Assembly (NCBI GenBank): GCA_016721875.1
Contig: JADKHG010000001.1
Coordinates: forward strand, 496,001-560,000
DNA length: 64,000 bases
Reading direction: 5' to 3'
Source of the DNA: Sphingomonadales bacterium
Lineage (GTDB): Bacteria; Pseudomonadota; Alphaproteobacteria; Sphingomonadales; Sphingomonadaceae
How positions within the stretch are numbered: position 1 is the stretch's first letter; every line of letters begins with the position of its first letter. Both the position numbers and the translations under genes were made by a program. This document shows, piece after piece, positions 7,563 to 15,068 of this stretch. The notes beneath the pieces are model-generated. The model was not told the origin of the DNA and did no database searches. It saw nothing but the letters and a program-made list of their open reading frames with translations.

Positions 7563-8210
7563 CTATTGCCGTGCCAGCAATCCTTGTGATGATGCTTCAA
7601 ACAAGGCCTCCGCACGGCTGTTCACTTCAAGTTTGCGGTAAATGTTTTTGACATGCGTGCCAATGGTGTTGGCAGAAACGGTCAAAATGTCTGCGCATTC
7701 TGAATTTGAAAATCCGCGAGAGAGCAGGTTCAAGACTTCATATTCGCGCTCTGAAAGCGGAGAAGCCAATGGCGCTGACGGCTGCGATGCCTCGGGTGTA
7801 ATTTGACCGAGCAATTGGCGGGCGATAATCGGGCTAATCGGTGAACCACCTCTGCGAATGTTGCGGATTGCCTCGATGCAATCTTCAATCCGTTCGTCTT
7901 TGAGCAGATAGCCACGCGCACCTGCGCGGATCGCATCCAGCACCTTATTCTGATTGGCAAAAATTGTGATGACCAAAATGTCGGTATCACGGCCGGTCAA
8001 GGCTTCCTGCCGGATCAGCGTTATGCCGCTGCCATCGGGCAGTCCAAGGTCGCACAGCAACACGTCATAGCCACCCGCTTCGATCATGCCAGAGGCCATG
8101 GCCACATTGTCAGCTGTGCTGGTGACCATCATGTCGTCGCACGCCTCGACGGCACCGCTAAGCAGATCGCGCATCACGGGATCATCTTCGATGATGGCAA
8201 CTCGGATCAT
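7563..8210 (-). CDS. LuxR/NarL-family response regulator
   Basis: 215 residues. Receiver domain: acidic pair IIEDD (residues 7-10), phosphoacceptor Asp54 in LLCDLGLPDG, Thr/Ser switch region and Lys in GARGYLLKDE. A linker follows and then a LuxR-type helix-turn-helix (about 148-205): LSEREYEVLNLLSRG, SNSECADILTVSANTIGTHV and KNIYRKLEVNSRAEA. First gene of a two-gene operon with the kinase downstream. The 153-base gap to the MACPF gene on the other strand contains an 18-base perfect palindrome that is a natural candidate for its operator. Confidence 0.93.
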   Translation of the reverse strand: MIRVAIIEDDPVMRDLLSGAVEACDDMMVTSTADNVAMASGMIEAGGYDVLLCDLGLPDGSGITLIRQEALTGRDTDILVITIFANQNKVLDAIRAGARGYLLKDERIEDCIEAIRNIRRGGSPISPIIARQLLGQITPEASQPSAPLASPLSEREYEVLNLLSRGFSNSECADILTVSANTIGTHVKNIYRKLEVNSRAEALFEASSQGLLARQ

Positions 8211-8273
8211 GCTGCAATTCCTATGGAGGGTTGAACGAAGTAAGCCCGATACCCGCTTTGATGAGCGTGCGAC

Positions 8274-8291
8274 ATCACCTGATCAGGTGAT
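8274..8291. promoter_or_regulatory. 18-bp perfect palindrome in the divergent promoter region
   Basis: ATCACCTGATCAGGTGAT is identical to its own reverse complement. It lies 64 bases from the start of the response regulator and 73 bases from the start of the MACPF gene on the opposite strand, a position suited to control of both. LuxR-family regulators bind as dimers to inverted repeats of this size. Binding by the neighbouring regulator is inferred. Confidence 0.6.
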
Positions 8292-8363
8292 TGTCCGAAG
8301 ATGTAACATCCCCCTAACACAGAGGAGTGAATTCCGGAAATGCCCGGAAACAGGAGGATATCT

Positions 8364-9212
8364 ATGACTCGTAAATCCCTGCTTTTACTGAGCTGTATGA
8401 CGCTGGCTATTAGCCCGGCCACGCCGATTTTGGCACCGCTGATGGCGCAGTCGGGACAGGTTAATGGCCTTAACCTGATGCGTATCGAATTTGGCACTGA
8501 AAATCCCAAGCCTGTAATGGCAAACGTTGCGCCTCGCACATGGGTCGAATATCGCAGCAATGGTGAGGTTGCATTCCGTTTTGACGAAATAGCGCGCACA
8601 GCAACAACGGTTGACCTGTTAGATCGCAGTCGCAACTTTCAGATCAGAATCGACCTTGGCGACAATACATTGTCGTTCAAGGATGCGAACGGCAACAAGG
8701 CGGTGTTCAACACCATAAGCGCTGCGTTCTCAACACCCGCGGCTAATGGAAGTCGCCCCGTAGAGCCGGTGTCCAAGCCAACCCAAACTGCCATGTCAAA
8801 TCAGGCAGAGGACGAAGATGCAAATCACGATCCCTATGCGGACCCGAACGCAAAACAGACCATAACTCAAAGTTCTTCACAAAAACCCCTCGACAACAAA
8901 GCCATCATCACCAACGCAGCCAACACAGTTAACGAACAGCCGGGTTTTACGAAGAAGGAAACCGCAGCGTCGAAGACACTTTCGTTCGATGGCCCGTGGG
9001 TCGAAGATGGCGTGCAACCCCAAAAAAATGGTGACGGCGTAACCACAGCTATCACTTGGACGGTCGCCGAAACCATCTACATCGCCTCGGCTGCCGATGA
9101 CACACTGACGCTCTATTTTGACAAACGGCCCGCATGTCGTCTCCATGCGCAAAACCGCCGAAAACCAATATGTCGGCGGCGGTTATACGGCGCGTTTCTT
9201 TGGCCTCGATAA
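8364..9212 (+). CDS. MACPF protein, N-terminal part (frame breaks near 9123)
   Basis: ATG 8364 follows AGGAGG at ideal distance; an ATG at 8340 has no such signal. A signal peptide (MTRKSLLLLSCMTLAISPAT to about residue 30) exports the product. A beta-rich module follows with PRTWVEYRSNGEVAFRFDEI and LLDRSRNFQIRIDLGDNTLS, then an acidic/polar linker (about 140-190) and a second beta domain ending DDTLTLYFDK. Near 9123 the sense switches to the next frame: GACAAACGGCCC reads sensibly as Asp-Asn-Gly-Pro if one A is dropped. Beyond this point the residues in this frame are Arg/Cys-rich nonsense up to the stop at 9210-9212. Joined product would be about 818 residues. Confidence 0.75.
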   Translation: MTRKSLLLLSCMTLAISPATPILAPLMAQSGQVNGLNLMRIEFGTENPKPVMANVAPRTWVEYRSNGEVAFRFDEIARTATTVDLLDRSRNFQIRIDLGDNTLSFKDANGNKAVFNTISAAFSTPAANGSRPVEPVSKPTQTAMSNQAEDEDANHDPYADPNAKQTITQSSSQKPLDNKAIITNAANTVNEQPGFTKKETAASKTLSFDGPWVEDGVQPQKNGDGVTTAITWTVAETIYIASAADDTLTLYFDKRPACRLHAQNRRKPICRRRLYGAFLWPR

Positions 9213-10818
9213 AACGAGCATGCGGCTCAATTTGGATAGTAACGGAGCGCGACGCGAATTCGCCATCGCCACTGTTCCATCCGGCGCAAAATTATCGCGC
9301 TCGCGCACACGGCCAGAGGTGGATGACGAAATCGACACCTTTACCAGCGGCGCTTTGATCGGTGGCTATAATGAAATGCTGACAAGCTATCGCAGCGAAA
9401 AAATGGATCTGTTCAACCCAAGCCGCGGCAAAGCGTCGAGGATATTCAAAACTCCGGAATCGACCGAGTTTTCGGTTGATCCAAACCTTCGCTCATCGCG
9501 GGTGCCTTTAGGGGTGAGTGGTACATGGTTTCCACAAACTGAGGCGACGCAATTGGAGAGCGTCATCACCAATATGGCGTCGTTTGAAAAATCAATGTCG
9601 CTGAACTTTGGTTTAAGTGGTTCGTTCAAAGGTGCGACTGGCGGCGCGGAAGCGACGCGTGAGGAAAGCAAAGGTGCTGATCGAACAGACGGCACGACCA
9701 AAGCCTTTGGCCTTGCCCGCGCAGAGGTTTACACCCTGTTTCTCGACAAGCCGAATATGTTGCTTGATCCCGGTTTCAAATTCGACATCCTGCAGCTTGC
9801 CGATGGCACATACAGTGCCGACCAGTTTCGCAAGAAATACGGTACGCATTATGCAGCGTCGATCCAGTTCGGCGGCATCGGCAAAAACCAGCGAACCGTG
9901 ACCACAACAGAGTTCAAAAACTGGTCGAAAGAATCGACCTCATACAAACAAGAGGGCGGCTTTGATGCGGGCCCCGCCGCAAGTTTAAAGTCCAAAGGCG
10001 GACTGACCATGGCCAGCGGCGATGCGAAAGGCGGAACCAGCATGTTTTCGTCCGAATCCTGGAAGTCCGTCGGCGGAACAGGAAGCGTCACGTCGTTGGG
10101 TTGGAGCGTCGATTTGAACAACGCCGTTCCCGTTCGCTATGACCTGCGGCCCTTATCCGAATTGATCAGCCCGATATTCCTGCCTGATGAATGGGGATCG
10201 GCCAAGCGCGGGGCGTTGCTGAATGCCCGCAATCAACTCGATGCGGAAATCACTCGCTACCTGCAAAGCCAGCCAAAGCCCGACGATCGGTTGATTGGCC
10301 CCGCCGTGTACCGGGTCACATTCCATTCGCTGAAATGCACCAACAATGGCGATGACGGCAAAGGCGACGCCAAACTATACGGCAAAATTTCGGCGAAATT
10401 AATGGGATTGGAAGGCGAAGTGGATGTGAGTTTGCTAGATGCGTCGGAAGACAGTCCGCAAACGGTGTCGTGCAACGATGGAGCCGAACTCCCTATCACT
10501 AGAACGGAGTTTATCACCTCTGCGCGCACTGGTAACGATGCCAGTAAATTCGGCAGATTTAAAATCATTGCCACCGATGTGTTTGAATATGATCCTACGG
10601 CAGTGGATTATGACGAACAAGTCTATAGCCCGGCAAAATTCCAAAACATTCCCGGCACCCCATTCTTCGACTTTTCCAAGCCGCAGCTTCCGATTGAAGT
10701 TGTCTTGCGCGAATGGCGCGCCGATCAGCCCCGCGTCGATATCGAAGGAACGCAACTTACCGGGGGTGAGTATGCGCCTAAATTGCAGATACGCGTTTCA
10801 TTTCAACAAATTCAATAG
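9118..10818 (+). CDS. MACPF (perforin-like) pore-forming protein, C-terminal part
   Basis: Continues the gene begun at 8364 after the frame break at about 9123-9125; the TTG at 9118 is only the first possible start in this frame and has no ribosome-binding sequence. The key signature is KKYGTHYAASIQFGG at about 9832-9876, matching the MACPF motif [YW]-G-T-H-[FY]-x6-G-G. It is flanked, as in other members, by Gly/Ser/Lys-rich amphipathic stretches that can turn into membrane-spanning hairpins (about 9590-9700 and 9900-10090). The C-terminal part (from YRVTFHSLKC, about 10310) looks like a C2-like beta sandwich for membrane or target binding. Such proteins oligomerise into large pores. First of four exported products in a likely operon. 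Confidence 0.8.
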   Translation: MTNGPHVVSMRKTAENQYVGGGYTARFFGLDKTSMRLNLDSNGARREFAIATVPSGAKLSRSRTRPEVDDEIDTFTSGALIGGYNEMLTSYRSEKMDLFNPSRGKASRIFKTPESTEFSVDPNLRSSRVPLGVSGTWFPQTEATQLESVITNMASFEKSMSLNFGLSGSFKGATGGAEATREESKGADRTDGTTKAFGLARAEVYTLFLDKPNMLLDPGFKFDILQLADGTYSADQFRKKYGTHYAASIQFGGIGKNQRTVTTTEFKNWSKESTSYKQEGGFDAGPAASLKSKGGLTMASGDAKGGTSMFSSESWKSVGGTGSVTSLGWSVDLNNAVPVRYDLRPLSELISPIFLPDEWGSAKRGALLNARNQLDAEITRYLQSQPKPDDRLIGPAVYRVTFHSLKCTNNGDDGKGDAKLYGKISAKLMGLEGEVDVSLLDASEDSPQTVSCNDGAELPITRTEFITSARTGNDASKFGRFKIIATDVFEYDPTAVDYDEQVYSPAKFQNIPGTPFFDFSKPQLPIEVVLREWRADQPRVDIEGTQLTGGEYAPKLQIRVSFQQIQ

Positions 10819-10830
10819 GGAGCAAATGCA

Positions 10831-11607
10831 ATGAACATATTCAACAAACATCTGTTGCTGCCGGCCGCACTGGTTTTCACCGCTGCATTTGCGTCGCCAA
10901 CACAGGCACAGGAAACGCAATTTGCTCCCATCATGCTGGCCTTTGATGGCAAGGACGCGCTGAGCTACGCCCCGTCTTCATCGATTGACATTGATGGGGC
11001 CGGAACCGTGGAAATGTGGGTCAAGGCCAGCTGGCAAGGTGACCCCGGCTATGACCCCGCTATCCTGTCTTATCAGGGACCGACAGGACCTCGGCTTGCA
11101 GCGGTGCTGACCTCCGACGCAAAGGCACTCGGCGTGTTTGCCAACAAATATTATGCGACCATTCCGTTCGATTTTTCCGATGGGCAGCTGCATCATATTG
11201 CGCTGACATTGCTGGCTGATCAGACCATCGTCATGATCGATGGCGAAGTCCGCGATACGCTGGGCTTTGGGATGGCCAATTTGCCCGCCAATGAACTCAG
11301 CATCGGATCGCTAGGCGGCTATTCGCCCTTTATTGGCGAAATCGGACAAATTCGTTTTTGGAATGAACCGATTGATCCCGAAACATTGGTCGATTTCGCA
11401 TGGAAACCATTGGCCTCCGATGGCCCCAACGCACATCCCGATATTAATGCGCTGGTGGCCGTCAGCACCTTTGGCAATCCAGAAACGGGGGGCTTCCTGT
11501 TCTTTGCCCCCGCCGACGATGTCGACATTACAACCGCCGCCAATGATGCCATCGACGACAGCGATCTGGGACTTGACGACCCCGAACTCGCCGATCCCGC
11601 GCAATAA
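10831..11607 (+). CDS. Exported LamG/concanavalin-like protein
   Basis: 258 residues, 12 bases after the MACPF gene, with GGGAGC before its ATG. A signal peptide ends near AQAQETQ (about residue 27). The body is a LamG-like jelly roll: LAFDGKDALSYAPSSSIDI, GTVEMWVKASW, DGQLHHIALTLLADQTIVMIDGE and IGEIGQIRFWNEPI are the classical strands of laminin-G_3 domains. The tail (from about 225) is acidic (DDVDITTAANDAIDDSDLGLDD). LamG domains bind glycans or protein surfaces, so it may direct or hold the pore-former, but that is inference. Could also be an inhibitor or a surface anchor. Confidence 0.85.
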   Translation: MNIFNKHLLLPAALVFTAAFASPTQAQETQFAPIMLAFDGKDALSYAPSSSIDIDGAGTVEMWVKASWQGDPGYDPAILSYQGPTGPRLAAVLTSDAKALGVFANKYYATIPFDFSDGQLHHIALTLLADQTIVMIDGEVRDTLGFGMANLPANELSIGSLGGYSPFIGEIGQIRFWNEPIDPETLVDFAWKPLASDGPNAHPDINALVAVSTFGNPETGGFLFFAPADDVDITTAANDAIDDSDLGLDDPELADPAQ

Positions 11608-11638
11608 CGGCAACGACCTGATATCCGGAGGAAACGAC

Positions 11639-12556
11639 ATGAAAAACGTGCGGATGCTCTCGGCGTTAACCGCCACTCTGTTTTTACTCAGCTTTCCGGC
11701 TGCTGCCTTTGACAAAGGCCCCCCACCCAAAAAGCCGCCGATGAACAATAAGAATGGCAACAATGCTGGTAAGCCAGCGCGACATGGTGCCGCGCGCAAT
11801 TTGGTAGCCACTGGCAAAGCGGTTGCGCAACGTGGCAAGCAAACGCTGCAGGCGCAAAGGGATAATCTGATCCGGTTGGTTGGTCGTGCCGAGGCGCTAA
11901 AACCGCAGCGGCGGCAATTGCGCAGAATGGCGCGCGATGCGACCAATGCCTATCGCGCCAATCCCAATCCGGCGACACGCGCTGCATGGAAAGCGGCAGT
12001 CGCGGCGTATATGCCCGTGCGCCAGGCGCATGAAAGTGCGCGCGTTCAGCGTGATGCCGCCCACTACCGCTATCAGCTTAGCAAATCGCAACGCGCAGCT
12101 GCCGTCAAAGCGGCGGCCAGTGCAGCGGGAGCCAGCGCGCCGCGCTCACCGGCTGCTGGGCGCCCGCGCATCCGTCGACAAGCATTTATCGCCGTGCCAC
12201 AGAGCATTCCGACCGCTGCTGCATCGCCGAAAAGCATCTATTCCAATGTGGGCTTAGTCCAACGGCCACAAACTTTGCGGCCAGAGGGTCATTATATGAC
12301 CTCAGCCTCTGCCTTTAAAATCATATCGGATGACAAGTCCCATTATACCTCTCTTACCGGTGCAGAAGCCGGGGTGGGCGGGCCAGCAAATTCGGGCACG
12401 GCGCAAAGCGGCGCGGCAATCCTTACTCCCGTCATAGCGATACGCAGATTGCCCACCAACGATGATGATTCACCCTATGCGGGCGGCAAGACACCGATCC
12501 GGGCGTTCAACCAACTGCCAAGGCCAATCATCCAAAACATTTATGATGATGTTTAA
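11639..12556 (+). CDS. Exported, strongly basic helical protein, unknown
   Basis: 305 residues from ATG 11639 behind CCGGAGGAAACGAC. A signal peptide (MKNVRMLSALTATLFLLSFPAAAFD) is clear. The mature part starts with a Pro/Lys/Asn-rich stretch (GPPPKKPPMNNKNG), then a long Arg/Gln/Ala-rich helix region (about residues 45-170) with likely coiled coil, then a mixed region ending in IIQNIYDDV. No family is recognised. It sits 31 bases after the LamG gene and 66 before the MliC-like lipoprotein gene, so it is probably part of the same set. A basic helical protein in the envelope could bind lipopolysaccharide or peptidoglycan, but nothing shows this directly. Confidence 0.75.
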   Translation: MKNVRMLSALTATLFLLSFPAAAFDKGPPPKKPPMNNKNGNNAGKPARHGAARNLVATGKAVAQRGKQTLQAQRDNLIRLVGRAEALKPQRRQLRRMARDATNAYRANPNPATRAAWKAAVAAYMPVRQAHESARVQRDAAHYRYQLSKSQRAAAVKAAASAAGASAPRSPAAGRPRIRRQAFIAVPQSIPTAAASPKSIYSNVGLVQRPQTLRPEGHYMTSASAFKIISDDKSHYTSLTGAEAGVGGPANSGTAQSGAAILTPVIAIRRLPTNDDDSPYAGGKTPIRAFNQLPRPIIQNIYDDV

Positions 12557-12622
12557 AGACACAAGCCAGAGTTGTTGACCGGAGAAAAGACACTGGCATT
12601 CGCATCATTAAGGAGTTCCAAA

Positions 12623-13555
12623 ATGCTATCGCAATCTTCAAAAACGATGATGATAACCGCCTTAGCCTTCGCGCTGCTTTCGGGCTGCTCAGGCGGCGAT
12701 AAAGCGGAAAAGACGTCCGCCGAGGAAAGCAGTGACAGCTCCGTCCCGCCGACCATTTTCTCTGCGGATGGGGGCTTTGCACCGGGCGAATCTCTTGCCT
12801 TTGAATGGAGCGCCAATGGCTTTGAACAGCTGCAAGCACGTTATGTATGGATGGGAAGCGGCAAACGCGACGATGTGTACCAACCCAATTTCTCGCTGAG
12901 CGTGCCCGAGACAGACGACATTGTCTGGTCGTCCAGTTGCGAGGCCGGTGGCAAAGTCAAAACACAGATATATTTTGCGCCGCCCAAAAATATGAAGGGC
13001 AATCGGGCCAGCATCAAATTTGAAACAGACGCGTCCGCAAAGACGCTTTCCTATCCGGCAAAATACATGACCACAGGCCAGTTTGAAGGCTTTGAAATAA
13101 CCCAAAGCGCAAGCGACCCGATGTTCGCCGATATGAAAAAGGGCAAATGGGCCTATGTCCAAATTGGTGAAGGTGGTGACGCTACCAAAATGCGCATCTC
13201 GCTTTCTAATGCCGCCAAATCCTTGAACGCGTTTCTGCCGGCATGTTCAGCTAAAGCAGCGGCCAAGCCGGCTGCGGCGACTGCGTCCGCTACCTATGCT
13301 TGCGAGGATGGGCGCACCGTCAAGGCAAGCTATATGGGCAACGACACCGATACGCCGGTCGTGCGCCTCAATGTCGACGGCGAAATGCTGCTTTTACCGC
13401 AAACCATGTCCGGCTCGGGCGCGCGTTATGAAAGCGAGACTGTGAGCAAGAAATATTATTGGCTGACCAAAGCAAAAGAAGGTGTGTTTATCGTCGGTGA
13501 CGCTAACGACGCGGATGGCTCGACAGAAACGACAACCCGCTGCGTTGCACGATAG
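12623..13555 (+). CDS. Lipoprotein with C-terminal MliC-like (lysozyme inhibitor) domain
   Basis: 310 residues from ATG 12623, preceded by AAGGAG. The start MLSQSSKTMMITALAFALLSGC carries a lipobox (LLSGC), so the mature N-terminal Cys is lipid-modified. Residues about 50-220 form an unassigned beta-rich domain (SADGGFAPGESLAFEWSA; YVWMGSG; Cys in WSSSCEAGG). The C-terminal 85 residues match MliC/PliC inhibitors of c-type lysozyme: ATYACEDGRTVKASY, VVRLNVDGEMLLLPQTMSGSGARYES, KYYWLTKAKEGVFIVG, TTTRCVAR, with the paired Cys and the SGSGARY loop that enters the lysozyme active site. In this operon it may protect the producer's envelope or act on a host or rival muramidase. Confidence 0.75.
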   Translation: MLSQSSKTMMITALAFALLSGCSGGDKAEKTSAEESSDSSVPPTIFSADGGFAPGESLAFEWSANGFEQLQARYVWMGSGKRDDVYQPNFSLSVPETDDIVWSSSCEAGGKVKTQIYFAPPKNMKGNRASIKFETDASAKTLSYPAKYMTTGQFEGFEITQSASDPMFADMKKGKWAYVQIGEGGDATKMRISLSNAAKSLNAFLPACSAKAAAKPAAATASATYACEDGRTVKASYMGNDTDTPVVRLNVDGEMLLLPQTMSGSGARYESETVSKKYYWLTKAKEGVFIVGDANDADGSTETTTRCVAR

Positions 13556-14432
13556 GCTGGGATGTTACAGAATAGCCAATTAGGCCGTACAGCTCTGAAA
13601 ACTGGACGTACTGGAGTATCCAGCGCGGCTCCCATCACGATACTCGGTGAACGAACGTCCGTTCTTGCTAACATGGGCTCAATACCGGACTGTCGCGACT
13701 GTCCAACTTAGCGGACGTCGCGTTAGCATGTATCATCTCCGCTCTGGTGTGGGGACCAATGTGGGGAAAAACCGGCTGGTAGAGAATAGTTTCATTTATT
13801 TGTAGAGACATACGACAGCGATATGTAGGACTCAGTCTCCGCCAGCAAAAAAGGCTCCGCTTGACTAAGCCATATTGTACGATACTTCGCTCGTCGGAGT
13901 AATACCGGTTTGAATTTTTCATTTGAGTAAAGGCAGCGTCGATCGACACACCGATTTGAAATGAAGAAGCCCTGTCTGTCGGCTATACCCGGCCAGCAAC
14001 TATCGCATTTGTCGATATGCTGATCAAAGTTATCAAAAATCCAACGCTCAACCATCACCTGATCCATATCTCGATGGAGGGGAACCAAAAATCCTAAAAC
14101 TCTGGTTGGAGACTCTAGGGTTCGGACTCATTATAAATAAATGCGAGGCGACCGGCACCATGGTGACCGATTGGGAGCGCGGCGATACAGATAGGAGCAA
14201 TAAATGCGGCCTTGATTTGCCGATGCTACACAAATTGCTGGGCTGGACCTCAAGGTGTAATTTCAGAATCTCTGAAACTTCTAAGGGCAATTTGGTTGCC
14301 AGTTGTCGTTGGAGTTTTACCGTAAAAGCTGGATATTATTGCATTTTGGCGGTATTGAGTGCGCTACCAATCTTACATGGACTGTCGTCGCTTCCGACGA
14401 TGTTAATATGTTTCGGAAAATAGGATTCACAC
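13556..14432. other. Non-coding stretch with possible right end of the island
   Basis: 877 bases without a supported gene; short open frames on both strands lack start signals and recognisable domains. It contains the candidate attachment remnant at 13748-13844. Base composition is AT-richer than the flanks. The right part (14100-14430) should hold the promoter of the lipoprotein gene at 14433. Confidence 0.4.
13748..13844 (+). other. Candidate right attachment site of the tRNA-Ser island
   Basis: GTCTCCGCCA at 13835-13844 repeats the last ten bases of tRNA-Ser (2801-2810) in the same orientation. To its left, inside the presumed island, TGTGGGGA occurs twice 12 bases apart (13748-13755, 13760-13767), echoing the GGGGGCA repeats beside the integrase, also 12 bases apart. 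Order (arms inside, core outside) is right for an attR. A ten-base match is short and could be chance. Confidence 0.35.
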
Positions 14433-15068
14433 ATGAATGATTGCTGTCGTCCGATAACACTCCTTGCCATTACCATTGCGCTGCTTGCAGGCTGCGGCAG
14501 GCTGAGTGAAGCGGCATCAGCAGTCGGCGAGAGCGCTGCGCCAAATGACGATGCAACAGTAAATGGGCAAACGACCCAGCATCGTCAGGTCAAAACCAAC
14601 GGTAGCACCTATCCCTCCTACATGCCGACGATCGGCCTGCGTCGGCCCGCGATCCGCCTGTTCGTGAAATGCGATGCTTCCCGCGCCGCCCGCCGCGAAG
14701 TCTATGAAGGCCGCGATGCTGCGTCGCTGTATGGCCGCGCCGAGGGTGGTTTTGACTTCATCTATGAGGCAACCGATCAAAGCGGTCGGCCTTGCGTGTA
14801 CCCCTTTGCACCGTGGATGCCGCAACTTGCGGGCAACCTCAACGGCACCCAATATGTTATGCGGTCCTCCATCTCTGGTCAGCGGGTGACATTCCGGACC
14901 AACGACCAATGGGCGTCGGTCGACCTGCGCGCGATGGACATCGGGCGGCAGCGCATCCATTTTGAAATGCACGACATCGAACTCGATTTCCCCGGCGCTG
15001 TCCAGCCGATGGGGGCATTGCATCTGGAAACCTTCGAGGCGAACGCCCCGGCCTTTTTTCTGCCGTAG
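14433..15068 (+). CDS. Lipoprotein; probably N-terminal part of a beta-helix protein
   Basis: 211 residues from ATG 14433. Signal sequence with lipobox LLAGC near residue 21. After a polar linker the chain turns beta-rich: GLRRPAIRLFVKCDASRA, GGFDFIYEATDQSGRPCVYPF, GQRVTFRTNDQWASVDLRAM and MHDIELDFPGAVQPMGALHLETF, which looks like successive turns of a right-handed beta-helix. The stop at 15066-15068 follows a run of six T (15054-15059). One extra T would join it in frame to the next open frame (APAFFSAVVRRS...), which carries more beta-helix turns. No enzyme family is identified. Confidence 0.65.
   Translation: MNDCCRPITLLAITIALLAGCGRLSEAASAVGESAAPNDDATVNGQTTQHRQVKTNGSTYPSYMPTIGLRRPAIRLFVKCDASRAARREVYEGRDAASLYGRAEGGFDFIYEATDQSGRPCVYPFAPWMPQLAGNLNGTQYVMRSSISGQRVTFRTNDQWASVDLRAMDIGRQRIHFEMHDIELDFPGAVQPMGALHLETFEANAPAFFLP

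Noticed and set aside
13792..14088. Minus-strand open frame of 98 codons with DKCDSC and a polar body
   Set aside because: Looks somewhat protein-like, but it runs through the candidate attachment remnant, has no ribosome-binding sequence, and matches no family I know.
14106..14423. Plus-strand open frame of 105 codons with a hydrophobic C-terminus
   Set aside because: No start signal, odd composition, and it fills the likely promoter of the lipoprotein at 14433.
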